Positions 9,248-18,117 are shown, counted from the stretch's first letter. The stretch: 54,272 nucleotides of DNA from an uncultured Collinsella sp. (GCA_934654605.1 CAKUGH010000006.1:1-54272); one strand, 5' to 3'. Notes: a model not told the origin generated them from the sequence alone. Numbers and translations: made by a program.

Positions 9248-9961
9248 GTGCCGAACTCTGCCGTGAAACCGCTCATCTTGGTCGTTGAGGACGATCCCGC
9301 CGTTCGCAACCTCATCGTTGCCGCGCTCGAGGCGCACGGCCTGCGCCATATGGCTGTGGAGACCGCCCATGCCGCTATCGCCGCTGCCTCGTCGCAGGCG
9401 CCGAGCATCGTGCTGCTCGATCTGGGCCTGCCCGATATGGATGGCGTCAAGGTGGTGGAGTCGGTGCGCACATGGTCGGGCATGCCGATCATTGTGGTCT
9501 CGGCGCGCAGCGAGGACGCGGACAAGATCCGGGCGCTCGATGCCGGTGCCGACGACTACCTGACCAAGCCGTTTTCGGTCGAGGAGCTGCTGGCGCGCAT
9601 TCGCACGACGCTCAGGCGTCTTTCGTATGCACAGACGGGCGGCGTTGCCTCCGAGGGCTCGTTCGATACCGGTGAGCTGCATATCGATTTTGATGCCGGC
9701 ATCGCCACGATGGATGGCGAGGAGCTGCACCTGACGCCGATCGAGTACAAGTTGCTCTGCTTGCTGGCGCACAACGCCGACAAGGTGCTGACGCACCAGT
9801 TTATCCTGCACGAGATTTGGGGCACGGCGACCAAGAGCGACCTCGCGAGTCTGCGCGTCTTTATGGGCACGCTGCGCAAAAAGATCGAGTCCGACCCCGC
9901 GCATCCGCGCTACATCCAAACCCACGTGGGCATCGGCTACCGCCTAGTCATCCAAGGCTAG
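9248..9961 (+). CDS. kdpE: KdpE-like OmpR-family response regulator
   Basis: 237 residues: a receiver domain with the acidic pair VEDD, phospho-acceptor Asp58 (LLDLGLPDMDG) and the conserved Lys in LTKPF, then a winged-helix DNA-binding domain (~140-232) ending in IQTHVGIGYRLV. The GTG at 9248 has a ribosome site AAGGAG at 9235-9240, inside the end of the kinase gene, so translation is probably coupled. It is the cognate partner of the KdpD-like kinase. There is no kdpFABC in the window, so the nearest plausible target is kup; this is inferred. Confidence 0.9.
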   Translation: MPNSAVKPLILVVEDDPAVRNLIVAALEAHGLRHMAVETAHAAIAAASSQAPSIVLLDLGLPDMDGVKVVESVRTWSGMPIIVVSARSEDADKIRALDAGADDYLTKPFSVEELLARIRTTLRRLSYAQTGGVASEGSFDTGELHIDFDAGIATMDGEELHLTPIEYKLLCLLAHNADKVLTHQFILHEIWGTATKSDLASLRVFMGTLRKKIESDPAHPRYIQTHVGIGYRLVIQG

Positions 9962-9985
9962 CCCGTCACCCACATCCCCTCATGA

Positions 9986-10056
9986 GTTGCGGTGAAATAC
10001 GGACGGAATTGGCCGATTTGGCGGCTAAACAGTCCATATTCCACCGCAACTTTTTT
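9986..10056. terminator. Imperfect 19-bp hairpin terminator
   Basis: Arms 9986-10004 (GTTGCGGTGAAATACGGAC) and 10032-10050 match at 17 of 19 positions and are followed by six T residues. It ends the kinase-regulator operon. Its U tract runs into the stop codon of the convergent rlmKL gene. Confidence 0.75.
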
Positions 10057-12622
10057 ATTTGCCCTTGGGTTTGCTGGCGTAGAACTTCTTCTTTTTGGGT
10101 TTGCCGGCGGGGGAGGGGTTGCCGTTGCCGTGCGGCTTGCCGTCGCCGGCGGGCATCGAACGGGGCGCTGCTGCACGGGGCTTGCGGGCCTCGGGGTTAC
10201 GCAGCTCCTCGACGCGCTCGGCAATCTCCTCGGCGCTAAAGCCGACCTCGGCCATGGCGTCCTCGATGGGCAGGCGGCGCACGATGTAACAGTGGTGCAC
10301 CTTCTGGTTGCGCGCGAAGTCCTCGGGAATGGTCTGCGCCGTGATGTCCTCTAATACCACGCCCGCACGTGCGAGCTTGCGCGTCTCGGGACGGAAACCG
10401 CGCAGGTTGCAGCTAAAGATGGCATGGCCGCCCTGCGTGAGCAGGCGCGACACGCCGGCCAGCAGCTCAACGTGGTCGCGCTGGACATCCCAGGTACGAC
10501 GGCCCATCTTGGACGAGTTCGAGAACGTGGGCGGATCGACAAAGATCAGGTCCCAGCGGTTGCGCGTCTGGCGCTGGTCGCGAATCCAGGCGAGCACGTC
10601 GTCGCGCACAAAGTGATGCTGCGGCCCCACAAAACCGTTCTGGCGCATGTTGCGCTCGGCCCAGTCTAGGTAGGTGTTGGAGAGGTCGACCGTCACGGTC
10701 TCCTCGACGCCGCCGTCGGCCGCGTAGCAGGTGGCGGTGCCGGTGTAGGCGAACAAGTTGAGGAAGCGGCGCGCCTGCTTGGCGTGCTCGCGCACCAGGT
10801 CGCGCGTGACGCGGTGATCCAGGAAGATGCCGACGTCCAGGTAGTCGTCAAAGTTGACGGCAAAGGTGAGCCCGCCCTCTTCGATGAGCGGCAGACGACG
10901 GCGTGCGATGTTGGCACGCTCGCCCGAGCCGCCCTTGCCGGCGCCCTGCTTGCCGTACTGCGAGCCGCCGCGCGAACGCATACGGGCCTTGGCGTGCACA
11001 TGCTCGGCCGGAACATCTAGGATACGCGGCGCGATGGCCAAAATGTCGAGCATGCGGGCCTGGGCCAGCGCGGGATCGATGGTCTTGGGCGCGGCGTATT
11101 CGGCGATGACGAGCCAGCGGCCCGGCGTCTGCGGGCAGCCCTCGTACAGGTCGATGGCGGCGGAGTAGTCGGGCAGGTCGGCGTCGTAGACGCGGTAGCA
11201 GGTAACGCCCTCGCGCTTTGCCCACTTGCGGCGCAGGCGGGCGTTCTTGCGCAGGCGGTTGGCGAACTGCTCGGACTCGGGGATGAGCACGGGCAGCGGC
11301 TTGCCGTCGCCCAGGTCGAGCGTGGCGGCGGGCTCGGGCATGGGGGCGGCGCTGCTCGTATCATCGGCATCGCCGGCATCCACAGTCTCGCCCTCGGCAT
11401 CCGCGCCGGTCGCGGCTTCAAACGCCGCGGCGGCATGGTCGAGCGAGGGCCAAACCTCGATAGCGGCCTCCTCGTTATTGGGCATGACGGCGATCGAACG
11501 TTCGGGCTCGGCATGGAGCGCGCGGGCCAGCAGCCCGTCGCGGGTAAGTGCGGCAACCGGCGCGGCGGTAAGCTCGGGCGCGCGGCGCAGCTCGCCGATG
11601 AGCGTCATGGCATCGTGCATGAGCGACAGCTGCGTCTCGGTAGTGTCCGCGACGAGGGCGGCGCCGGCGATAGCGCCCGCGTGGTCCAGCACGGTGGCGG
11701 GCTTGGCGGCGCAAAAATCGACAAAGCGCTTGTAGCCGGCGCACTTGACCATGCGCTCGGCGGTCTTGCGGGCGGCGGGGTCGATGTCCGCGGCAACGAT
11801 GCGCGCCTGGCGCTCGCGTGCTGCGGCCTCGCGCTCGCGAGCCTCGGCGAGCAGTTGTTCCCACAGGGCAGCGTCATGCAGCTGCCAGCCCTCAAAGCCC
11901 CAGCGCTCACGGGCAGCACCCGGAGCGCGATCGGTCAGGATGTTTACAGCCTCCAGCAGCAGGCCGCCGCCGGCGCACGAGGCGTCGATCAGCGTGGGCA
12001 GGGCCTCGTTTTCGTAATCGTCGGCCGTCAGCTCGCGCTCGCACAGCGCGGTCCAGCCAACCTGCGCCAGCACCAGCGCGGCGTAGTCGGGGCGCAGCAC
12101 GTGCGTGCCCTCGCCAGCGCGGGTCGCGGCGGGTGGCAGGCGCTTGAACAGCGGGTCGCCCGAAAGGTCCAGGCTGATGCTCGCGCGGCGCTGGCGCAGC
12201 GAAAGCATCAGGTGAAAGTCGGGGTCGGTGGCGTCGACATCGGCGCGACGGCCCGTGGTCTCGGCCAGGCGGTCGCACAGTGCGTCCTTGGCGCGCAGGG
12301 CGGAGAAACGTGTGTTGCGCAGCTGCTCGGTCACGCCGCGGGCGGTGATGGCGATGGTGGCGCCCGGGCGGACGATGTTCTCCCAGGCGATGTCGTACAC
12401 GCCGTCGTACAGCTCGTCGGCATCCCGTGCCTCAAAGCGCCCAAGTACCACAAACACGCGGCTGGCCAGGCGCGACCACAGACAGGCGCGGTAGCCCTCT
12501 TCGAGCTCGCCCTCAAACGTGGCGCGGCCCTTCAGGCGGCGGACATGCGAAAGCCCGAGCCGCTTGAGCTCGTCGGCGAGTGCGGATTCAAAGCCCTCGG
12601 GGCAGCTTGCGTAAAATTCCAT
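10055..12622 (-). CDS. rlmL: 23S rRNA methyltransferase RlmKL-type fusion, RlmL half degenerate
   Basis: 855 residues (E. coli RlmKL has ~702). Order: THUMP domain (~50-155), UPF0020 RlmL methyltransferase domain (~160-400), acidic linker (~405-440), RlmK domain (~450-805), and a basic Gly/Lys-rich tail of ~45 residues. The RlmK half has an intact SAM site (NLFAYTGTATCYAA) and catalytic VDPPTFSNS. The RlmL half has DASCAGGG (213-220) in place of the usual DPxCGSGT. Around residues 323-335, where NPPYG is expected, it reads LVADTTETQLSLM. The protein should therefore make m7G2069 but perhaps not m2G2445 (E. coli numbering). The ATG at 12622 has an AGAGAGGT ribosome site. Confidence 0.88.
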   Translation of the reverse strand: MEFYASCPEGFESALADELKRLGLSHVRRLKGRATFEGELEEGYRACLWSRLASRVFVVLGRFEARDADELYDGVYDIAWENIVRPGATIAITARGVTEQLRNTRFSALRAKDALCDRLAETTGRRADVDATDPDFHLMLSLRQRRASISLDLSGDPLFKRLPPAATRAGEGTHVLRPDYAALVLAQVGWTALCERELTADDYENEALPTLIDASCAGGGLLLEAVNILTDRAPGAARERWGFEGWQLHDAALWEQLLAEAREREAAARERQARIVAADIDPAARKTAERMVKCAGYKRFVDFCAAKPATVLDHAGAIAGAALVADTTETQLSLMHDAMTLIGELRRAPELTAAPVAALTRDGLLARALHAEPERSIAVMPNNEEAAIEVWPSLDHAAAAFEAATGADAEGETVDAGDADDTSSAAPMPEPAATLDLGDGKPLPVLIPESEQFANRLRKNARLRRKWAKREGVTCYRVYDADLPDYSAAIDLYEGCPQTPGRWLVIAEYAAPKTIDPALAQARMLDILAIAPRILDVPAEHVHAKARMRSRGGSQYGKQGAGKGGSGERANIARRRLPLIEEGGLTFAVNFDDYLDVGIFLDHRVTRDLVREHAKQARRFLNLFAYTGTATCYAADGGVEETVTVDLSNTYLDWAERNMRQNGFVGPQHHFVRDDVLAWIRDQRQTRNRWDLIFVDPPTFSNSSKMGRRTWDVQRDHVELLAGVSRLLTQGGHAIFSCNLRGFRPETRKLARAGVVLEDITAQTIPEDFARNQKVHHCYIVRRLPIEDAMAEVGFSAEEIAERVEELRNPEARKPRAAAPRSMPAGDGKPHGNGNPSPAGKPKKKKFYASKPKGK

Positions 12623-12697
12623 GGGTGACCTCTCTGGTTGCGTCGCTCCATTATATGATGGATGCTTCGTTTGCTCTCGCCCTCGAAAGGAACCCAT

Positions 12698-13525
12698 ATG
12701 ATTGATGCGTGCCCCGATTCCGCCGTGCTCTTTTTTGACGTGGACGGCACGCTGACGTTTTTTGATCCCGACGATATGACCGATAAGGACTTTTCGGCGG
12801 TTCGCCCCTCGCGGGCGGTCATCGAGGCGTTTCATCGTCTGCGCGATGCGGGGCACAAGGCGTTTATTTGCACGGGTCGTCCCCTGTGGCTCATCGCCGA
12901 TAGCCTGCGCGCACTGGAGCCTGCGGGTATCGTGGCCATGGCGGGTGCCACGCTCGAGGTCGAGGGCCGCGTGGTGCATGAGGACTGCTTTGACGAGGAT
13001 GTTATCGCGGAGCTCGCGCGTCGCATTTCTGTGGCGGGCGGCGAGGCGTTGTTCGAGACGAACGGTGCCACCTATTCACTTGAGCCAGTTGGTGTCGAAC
13101 AGTCATTTCTGCTGGGCGCCGGCGTGGTGCACAGCGTCGAGGAAATGCGCGTCGACGGTCGTTTGCGCGTGGGCAAGGTGTGCCTGAATGCACCTAACCT
13201 GGCGCGCGTGGCCAACGACGACGGCTTTATCGAACGCAACTTTGAGCTGTGCAACACCGGCGGGGAAAACCGCGAGCTGAGCCCCAAGGGCATCGATAAG
13301 GGCGTGGGCGTGGCGCGGGCGCTGGAGTATCTGGGTCGCGCCGATAACGCGCGCACCTTTGGCTTTGGCGATTCGGGCAACGACCTGGGCATGCTCGCCG
13401 CCGTCGAGACGGCCGTAGCCATGGGCAACGCCATGCCCGAGGTCAAGGCGGTTGCCAACTACGTGACCGACGACGTCGCACATGACGGCACCGTCACGGC
13501 CATGCGCCACTTTGGGTTGATTTAG
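12698..13525 (+). CDS. HAD-superfamily Cof-type phosphatase
   Basis: 275 residues. Motif I FFDVDGTLT gives the nucleophile Asp14 and acid/base Asp16. A C2-type cap occupies the middle. The final motif is GFGDSGNDLGML. Cof-type HAD enzymes dephosphorylate sugar phosphates and related small metabolites in the cytosol; the substrate is unknown. The ATG at 12698 follows a GAAAGGA ribosome site. It is divergent from rlmKL across 75 bases that must hold both promoters. Confidence 0.85.
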   Translation: MIDACPDSAVLFFDVDGTLTFFDPDDMTDKDFSAVRPSRAVIEAFHRLRDAGHKAFICTGRPLWLIADSLRALEPAGIVAMAGATLEVEGRVVHEDCFDEDVIAELARRISVAGGEALFETNGATYSLEPVGVEQSFLLGAGVVHSVEEMRVDGRLRVGKVCLNAPNLARVANDDGFIERNFELCNTGGENRELSPKGIDKGVGVARALEYLGRADNARTFGFGDSGNDLGMLAAVETAVAMGNAMPEVKAVANYVTDDVAHDGTVTAMRHFGLI

Positions 13526-13736
13526 CGGGAACCGCCCAATTACCGTTCACCCGCGGCGGGCGGCTCAAATCGGCCCGCCCTGCAAAATCGTTTTGCCGCT
13601 GGAGGGTGTGCTCAAAAACGCTAAAGTGTTTATACCGTTCACCGAGAAGGTAAAAACCCGCAGCTCACGCCTTGATAAACGTAGGTAAAGTGTTTATCAG
13701 TCCAACGCTCATATGCAAACGAAAGGATTCAGGCAG
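13526..13736. promoter_or_regulatory. Upstream region of the transaldolase with dyads
   Basis: The first half holds small hairpins, GGCGGGC/GCCCGCC (13555-13579) and GCAAAA/TTTTGC (13582-13596), which may end the HAD transcript. The second half holds an 8-bp dyad TGATAAAC (13673-13680) / GTTTATCA (13692-13699) and a direct repeat TAAAGTGTTTAT at 13622 and 13686. These repeats resemble a regulator site upstream of the transaldolase. The regulator is unknown. Confidence 0.45.
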
Positions 13737-14441
13737 ATGGCAATCAAGGTGTTCGCTGACGGCGCAAACCTCGAGGGCATGCTCGACATGTACGAGAACG
13801 GCAACGTTCAGGGTTTCACGACCAACCCGTCCCTTATGAAGAAGGGCGGCGTGACGGATTACCGCGCGTTTGCCAAGGAGGTTCTGGCGCACATCACCGA
13901 TGTGTCCGTGTCGTTTGAGGTCTTTGCCGACGACGTCGAGACCATGGAGGTCGAGGCGCGCGAGATCGCTACCTGGGCAGACAACGTTTACGTCAAGATT
14001 CCGTGCGTGACCACCAAGGGCGAGTCCACCGCCGAGCTGGTCCGCAAGCTTTCGGCCGACGGCATCAAGGTTAACGTCACCACCATCTTTACTCCCGAGC
14101 AGGTCGACGAGATGGTCGAGGCCGTTGACGCCGAGACGCCGTCCATCATTTCGCTCTTTGCCGGCCGCATCGCCGATACCGGCGTCGATCCCATTCCGTT
14201 TATGACGGAGTCGGTCAAGAAGGCCGCCGCCAAGCCCAACTGCGAGGTCCTGTGGGCGTCCACGCGCGAGCTTATCAATATTTATCAGGCCGAGGCCTGC
14301 GGTTGCCAGATCATCACGGTCCCCAACAGCATCCTGGCCAAGCGCAAGAACATCGGCCGTGACCCGTACGAGGTCTCGCTCGATACCGTCCGCGGCTTTG
14401 CTAAGGATATCGTGGCGCTCGGCTTCCACATCCTGCCGTAG
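13737..14441 (+). CDS. Transaldolase (TalC/fructose-6-phosphate aldolase class)
   Basis: 234 residues, slightly longer than the usual 212-222 of small transaldolases. The N-terminus KVFADGANLE carries the conserved Asp. FTTNPSLMKK and the Schiff-base lysine Lys87 in VYVKIP are diagnostic, as is NVTTIFTPEQ. The reaction is transfer of a dihydroxyacetone unit between sedoheptulose-7-phosphate and glyceraldehyde-3-phosphate, or aldol cleavage of fructose-6-phosphate. Sequence alone does not separate these. The ATG at 13737 follows a GAAAGGA ribosome site. The final residues GFHILP are echoed in noncoding DNA 150 bases downstream. Confidence 0.9.
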   Translation: MAIKVFADGANLEGMLDMYENGNVQGFTTNPSLMKKGGVTDYRAFAKEVLAHITDVSVSFEVFADDVETMEVEAREIATWADNVYVKIPCVTTKGESTAELVRKLSADGIKVNVTTIFTPEQVDEMVEAVDAETPSIISLFAGRIADTGVDPIPFMTESVKKAAAKPNCEVLWASTRELINIYQAEACGCQIITVPNSILAKRKNIGRDPYEVSLDTVRGFAKDIVALGFHILP

Positions 14442-14471
14442 GGCGAATGCTGGCTACGCCGCGGGTTGCTC

Positions 14472-14543
14472 GCCCCGGCCTTTCCTTCCCCTATCGCTCA
14501 CGCGCTTCGCGAGGGTCGCGCTAGGCAAAGGAAAGGCCGGGGC
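14472..14543. repeat. Inverted repeat downstream of the transaldolase
   Basis: Arms GCCCCGGCCTTTCCTT (14472-14487) and AAGGAAAGGCCGGGGC (14528-14543) are perfectly complementary over 16 bases with a 40-base interior. It has the same kind of CCTTTCC-containing arms as the element at 1498-1627, though the sequences differ. It lies between the true transaldolase 3' end and its degenerate copy. Confidence 0.75.
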
Positions 14544-14682
14544 TGCCGACACGAGCTTGCCCGTAGGCTGGTGATTGGCTTCCATATTCTGCCATGGACA
14601 AAGGTACCCCCGCCTGCGCCGTGCAAAATTGAGAGTATTCAGCAAGGTAAAGGTCTTTACCAGTTAACCGAAGCATGGAACC

Positions 14683-14733
14683 GCCCCCGTTTTGGCTCTG
14701 ACGACGCTAAAACGGGGGCTGTTTCTTGTTTTT
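14683..14733 (+). terminator. Rho-independent terminator
   Basis: Arms GCCCCCGTTTT (14683-14693) and AAAACGGGGGC (14709-14719) are perfect over 11 bases with a 15-base loop. A T-rich run (TGTTTCTTGTTTTTT) follows. It probably ends the transaldolase transcript after a long 3' leader. Confidence 0.75.
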
Positions 14734-15031
14734 TCGTCTCTGAGGGGCATCCGAAACGGCGGAATTTGCAGAATACTCGCGATTTTGCACATCGCGAGAG
14801 GGGGGACCCTTGCTTTAGGCGGTTTACTTGCCCTGCACGAGATCTGGTCGGTGCTGTCTCTTTGATGGGATGGCACCTTTTTGTTGCCGACGTAAGCGGG
14901 TGGGCGACGACAGCGGGGCCGCGCTCCCGCTCGCACAGGAATTTTCTCCTCCGGGACATGTTGCGCAACAAGTTTGGTTGCCTTGGGCCTAGCCTTAACG
15001 TGTGAAAGAAAAGCAAAAGGAAGGAGACCCC

Positions 15032-15882
15032 ATGTTCTGTCCCAAATGTGGTATCAAGAACATCGACGAGGCCAAGTTCTGTGTGGCTTGCGGCAATCCG
15101 CTTCCCGCGGTAACTGCTGAAACCGCCCCCCCTCAGGCGAAACCGGTAATCCGGCTGTAGCCCCAGACATGGCGCCTGGTGTCGCGGCCGCGCCGCAGGC
15201 TGCAAATGTACAGCCCGCCAGTAAAGCTGGTGGCAAGAAGAGGCTGCCTCTCATCATTGGAGGCGCGGCAGCCGGCATCATCGCTCTCGTGTTGATTGCC
15301 GTCTTCGTCGCCATTCCTACGTTCAACAAGAACCCTTTCGTGGGCTGCCAGGTGGGCGATAAGGTTAAGTTTGGCTCCTACGAGCAGGACGGCGACACCT
15401 CAAACGGCAAGGAGCCCATCGAGTGGCGTGTCCTGGCGGTCGAGGGTGACCGTGCCTATGTTGTGAGCCAAAAGGCTCTCGATGCTCATGCTTTCAACGA
15501 AGATGCGGATGACGGTAACGACTGGAACTCCTCCGACCTCAAGGCGTGGCTTGAAGACGACTTTGCTTCCCAGGCCTTTACGGGCGACGAGATGAGGGAG
15601 ATTGACGGAGCTCCTACGCTGCTTTCCGCCGATGAGGTAAATGAGTACTTTCATTCCGATGTCTATCGTATGTGCATGCCGACCCAGCAGGCTTTGAACA
15701 ACGGTGCTTGGACAATGGAGGGCGGCATCTACGGCGGCACGTGCTGCTGGTGGCTTCGCTCGCCGGGTGACGAGTCGTACCTCGCGGCCAATGTTGGCCT
15801 AGTCGGCGATGTATACTCCGACGGCGACTACGTGGACCGATCGGACTACGCCGTCCGCCCTGCTTTATGGATTAATCTGTAA
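15032..15882 (+). pseudogene. Zinc-ribbon / TM / DUF6273 protein, frameshifted at a C7 tract
   Basis: An ATG at 15032 with an AAGGAGA ribosome site opens MFCPKCGIKN...FCVACGNPL, a double CxxC zinc ribbon. That frame stops at 15158-15160 after 42 residues. Adding one C to the C run at 15126-15132 restores a continuous protein through PSGETGNPAVAPDMAPG into the downstream frame. The downstream part has a membrane helix (IIGGAAAGIIALVLIAVFVAI) and an extracellular DUF6273-type domain ending WWLRSPG...RPALWINL. The intact product would be ~283 residues. The shift could be a true mutation, reversible slippage or an assembly error. The downstream part has no good start of its own. Confidence 0.75.
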
Positions 15883-15910
15883 TCTACTAATCTTCTAATC
15901 TATATTTAAC

Positions 15911-15948
15911 AGAGGGCCCGGACGTCTCGATGGACGTTCGGGCCCTCT
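15911..15948. terminator. 16-bp hairpin between convergent genes
   Basis: Arms 15911-15926 (AGAGGGCCCGGACGTC) and 15933-15948 pair with a single G-T wobble. The loop is 6 bases. It lies after the DUF6273 gene and the convergent tex gene. No clear U tract follows on either strand. Confidence 0.65.
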
Positions 15949-15969
15949 GCTTGCGGCATGTTTTGCGCG

Positions 15970-18117
15970 CTACTTCCCCTGCACCATGGTGAGGGAGATT
16001 TTTTTGCGGTCGCGGTCGACCTTTTCGACCCATACCTTCACCGTGTCGCCGACGCGCACCACGTCGCTGGGGTGCTTGACGAAGCGGTTGGCCAGCTTGG
16101 AGATGTGCACGAGGCCGTCTTGGTGCACGCCCACGTCGACGAAGGCGCCAAAGTCGACGACGTTGCGCACCGTGCCCTTGAGCTCCATGCCGGGTTCCAG
16201 GTCGTCGATGGAAAGCGCCGAGCGGCTAAAGACCACCTCGGGCGCATCGTCGCGCGGGTCGCGGCCGGGCTTCTTGAGCTCGTTGACAATATCGATGAGC
16301 GTCAGGGTGCCGCAGTCCAGGTCGCTTGCCAGCGCCGAGATGCTGCCCAGGCGACGCTCGATGTCGGGCACGCCGCCGCGGCTGAGCTCGCTTGTCGCAA
16401 CGCCGGCACGCTCCAGGACGGTCGTTGCCACCTCGTAGCTCTCGGGGTGGACGCTTGTCGCGTCGAGCGGGTTCTTGCCGCCGCTGATGCGCAAAAAGCC
16501 TGCGGCGTTGAGATATGCCTTGGGTCCCAGCTTGGGGACCTTCTTAAGCTGGCGGCGATCGGTAAAGGCGCCGTTTTCCTCGCGGTATGCCACGATGTTC
16601 TTGGCCACGCTCGGCGTGATGCCCGATACGTATCCCAGCAGGCTCGCGCTCGCGGTGTTGACGTCGACGCCCACGCGGTTGACGACGTCCTCCACCACGT
16701 GGCCCAGGGTGCGCGAAAGCTCGGCCTGATCAAGGTCGTGCTGGTACTGTCCGACGCCGATGGACTGGGGCGGAATCTTGACGAGCTCTGCCAGCGGGTC
16801 CTGCAAACGGCGGCCCAGGCTCATGGCGCCACGTACGGTGACGTCCAGGTCCGGATACTCCTGGCTGGCGAGCTCGGAAGCGGAGTACACCGACGCGCCG
16901 GCCTCGTTGACGATGGTGTAGCGCAAGGAGGGCGCCTGCTCGGCGATGAACTCCGAGACGACTTCCTCGGTCTCGCGGCTGGCGGTACCGTTGCCGATGA
17001 CGATGGTGTTGACGCCGTCCTTCTTGACGAGGCGGGCGAGCTCGCGCTTGGTGCCGGCGACGTCGTGGCGCGGCTTGGTGGGGTAGACCACGCCGTGGTC
17101 GAGCAGCTTGCCGGTCTCGTCCATGACGGCGACCTTGCAGCCGGTGCGGTAGCCCGGGTCGAGCGCGAGCACGCGGGCGCCGCGCACGGGGCGCGCCGAG
17201 AGCAGGCCCTCAAGATTCTTGGCAAAGACGTTGATGGCCTCGGTCTGGGCGCGGACGGTGAGCTTGGCGCGGGCCTCGCGCTCCAGCGAGGGGGCCATGA
17301 GGCGCTTGTAGCCGTCGGCGATGGCGGCGTCAAAGACCGGGGCGAAGACGCCCTGGCGACGGGGCCAGCGGTTGCCGAGACGAGCCGTCGCGGCGGCGCC
17401 GTCGACGTTCACGCGCACGCGGAGCTTGCCCTCGCGCTCGCCACGGTCGATAGCCAGCACGCGGTGGTTGGGAATGCGGCGCAGCGGCTCGTCATAGTTG
17501 TAATAGGGCTCGTACGGGGTCTTCTCGACGGGGTCGGTGGCCTCGACGACGATGTCGGCGGTGTTTTGCGTAAAGGCGCGCAGGTCGGCGACGTTCTCGG
17601 GGTCCTCGGCCACCGTCTCGGCAACGATATCGGCGGCGCCGGCGAGCGCCTTCTCGGGCGTGTCGAAGCCAGCCTCCTCGTTGACGTATGCCGCGGCGGC
17701 GTCGAGCGCGCTGCCCTTGGCCGATGCCTGCATGATGATCATATTGGCGAGCGGCTCCAGACCGGCCTCGCGGGCCTTCTGCGCGCGGGTCATGCGCTTT
17801 TTGCGGTAGGGCTTGTAGAGGTCCTCGACGCGCTGGAGCTGCGTGGCCTCGCGAATCTGCTGCTCGAGCTCGGGCGTGAGCTTGCTCTGCGCGTCGATGA
17901 GCAGGATGACGTCCTCTTTGCGCTGCTCAAGATTGCGCAGGTAGGACAGGCGCTCGTCGAGTGCACGCAGGGCGACGTCGTCCATGCCGCCGGTGGCCTC
18001 TTTACGGTAGCGCGAGATAAAGGGGATGGTATTGCCCTCGTCGATGAGCTTGACGGCCGCCTCGACGTTGGCGACCTTAAGGTTGAGCTCGTGGGCGAGC
18101 TGGGCGATGAGGTCCAT
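15970..18117 (-). CDS. tex: Tex family RNA-binding transcription accessory protein
   Basis: 715 residues, the usual Tex length. The N-terminal helical region includes TIPFISRYRKEATGGMDD, which is diagnostic. A YqgF/RNase H-like domain (~310-450) contains LALDPGYRTGCKVAVMD. Helix-hairpin-helix repeats follow (~470-590, SIGVGQYQHDL, GITPSVAKNIV). A C-terminal S1 domain covers ~625-695 (GTVRNVVDFGAFVDVGVHQDGLVHIS). Tex binds RNA and affects transcription and stress responses. The ATG at 18117 has an AGGAAG ribosome site. It appears to be a single-gene unit. Confidence 0.95.
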   Translation of the reverse strand: MDLIAQLAHELNLKVANVEAAVKLIDEGNTIPFISRYRKEATGGMDDVALRALDERLSYLRNLEQRKEDVILLIDAQSKLTPELEQQIREATQLQRVEDLYKPYRKKRMTRAQKAREAGLEPLANMIIMQASAKGSALDAAAAYVNEEAGFDTPEKALAGAADIVAETVAEDPENVADLRAFTQNTADIVVEATDPVEKTPYEPYYNYDEPLRRIPNHRVLAIDRGEREGKLRVRVNVDGAAATARLGNRWPRRQGVFAPVFDAAIADGYKRLMAPSLEREARAKLTVRAQTEAINVFAKNLEGLLSARPVRGARVLALDPGYRTGCKVAVMDETGKLLDHGVVYPTKPRHDVAGTKRELARLVKKDGVNTIVIGNGTASRETEEVVSEFIAEQAPSLRYTIVNEAGASVYSASELASQEYPDLDVTVRGAMSLGRRLQDPLAELVKIPPQSIGVGQYQHDLDQAELSRTLGHVVEDVVNRVGVDVNTASASLLGYVSGITPSVAKNIVAYREENGAFTDRRQLKKVPKLGPKAYLNAAGFLRISGGKNPLDATSVHPESYEVATTVLERAGVATSELSRGGVPDIERRLGSISALASDLDCGTLTLIDIVNELKKPGRDPRDDAPEVVFSRSALSIDDLEPGMELKGTVRNVVDFGAFVDVGVHQDGLVHISKLANRFVKHPSDVVRVGDTVKVWVEKVDRDRKKISLTMVQGK

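Larger units (their letters stand above)
14442..15031. other. 590-base non-coding region rich in hairpins
   Basis: I find no supported gene here. It holds, in order: an inverted repeat with 16-bp arms (14472-14543), a degenerate copy of the transaldolase 3' end (14576-14598), a perfect small dyad GGTAAAG/CTTTACC (14646-14661), a terminator (14683-14733), a 7-bp hairpin CTCGCGA/TCGCGAG (14776-14798) and a palindrome GTTGCGCAAC (14960-14969). An open frame running through the region lacks a ribosome site and crosses these structures. Confidence 0.6.

Noticed and set aside
14466..15005. A 179-codon open frame in the region after the transaldolase
   Set aside because: It runs through an inverted repeat and a terminator, lacks a ribosome site, and its product has no domain. 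Only the GFHILP echo is meaningful, and this is noted as a finding.
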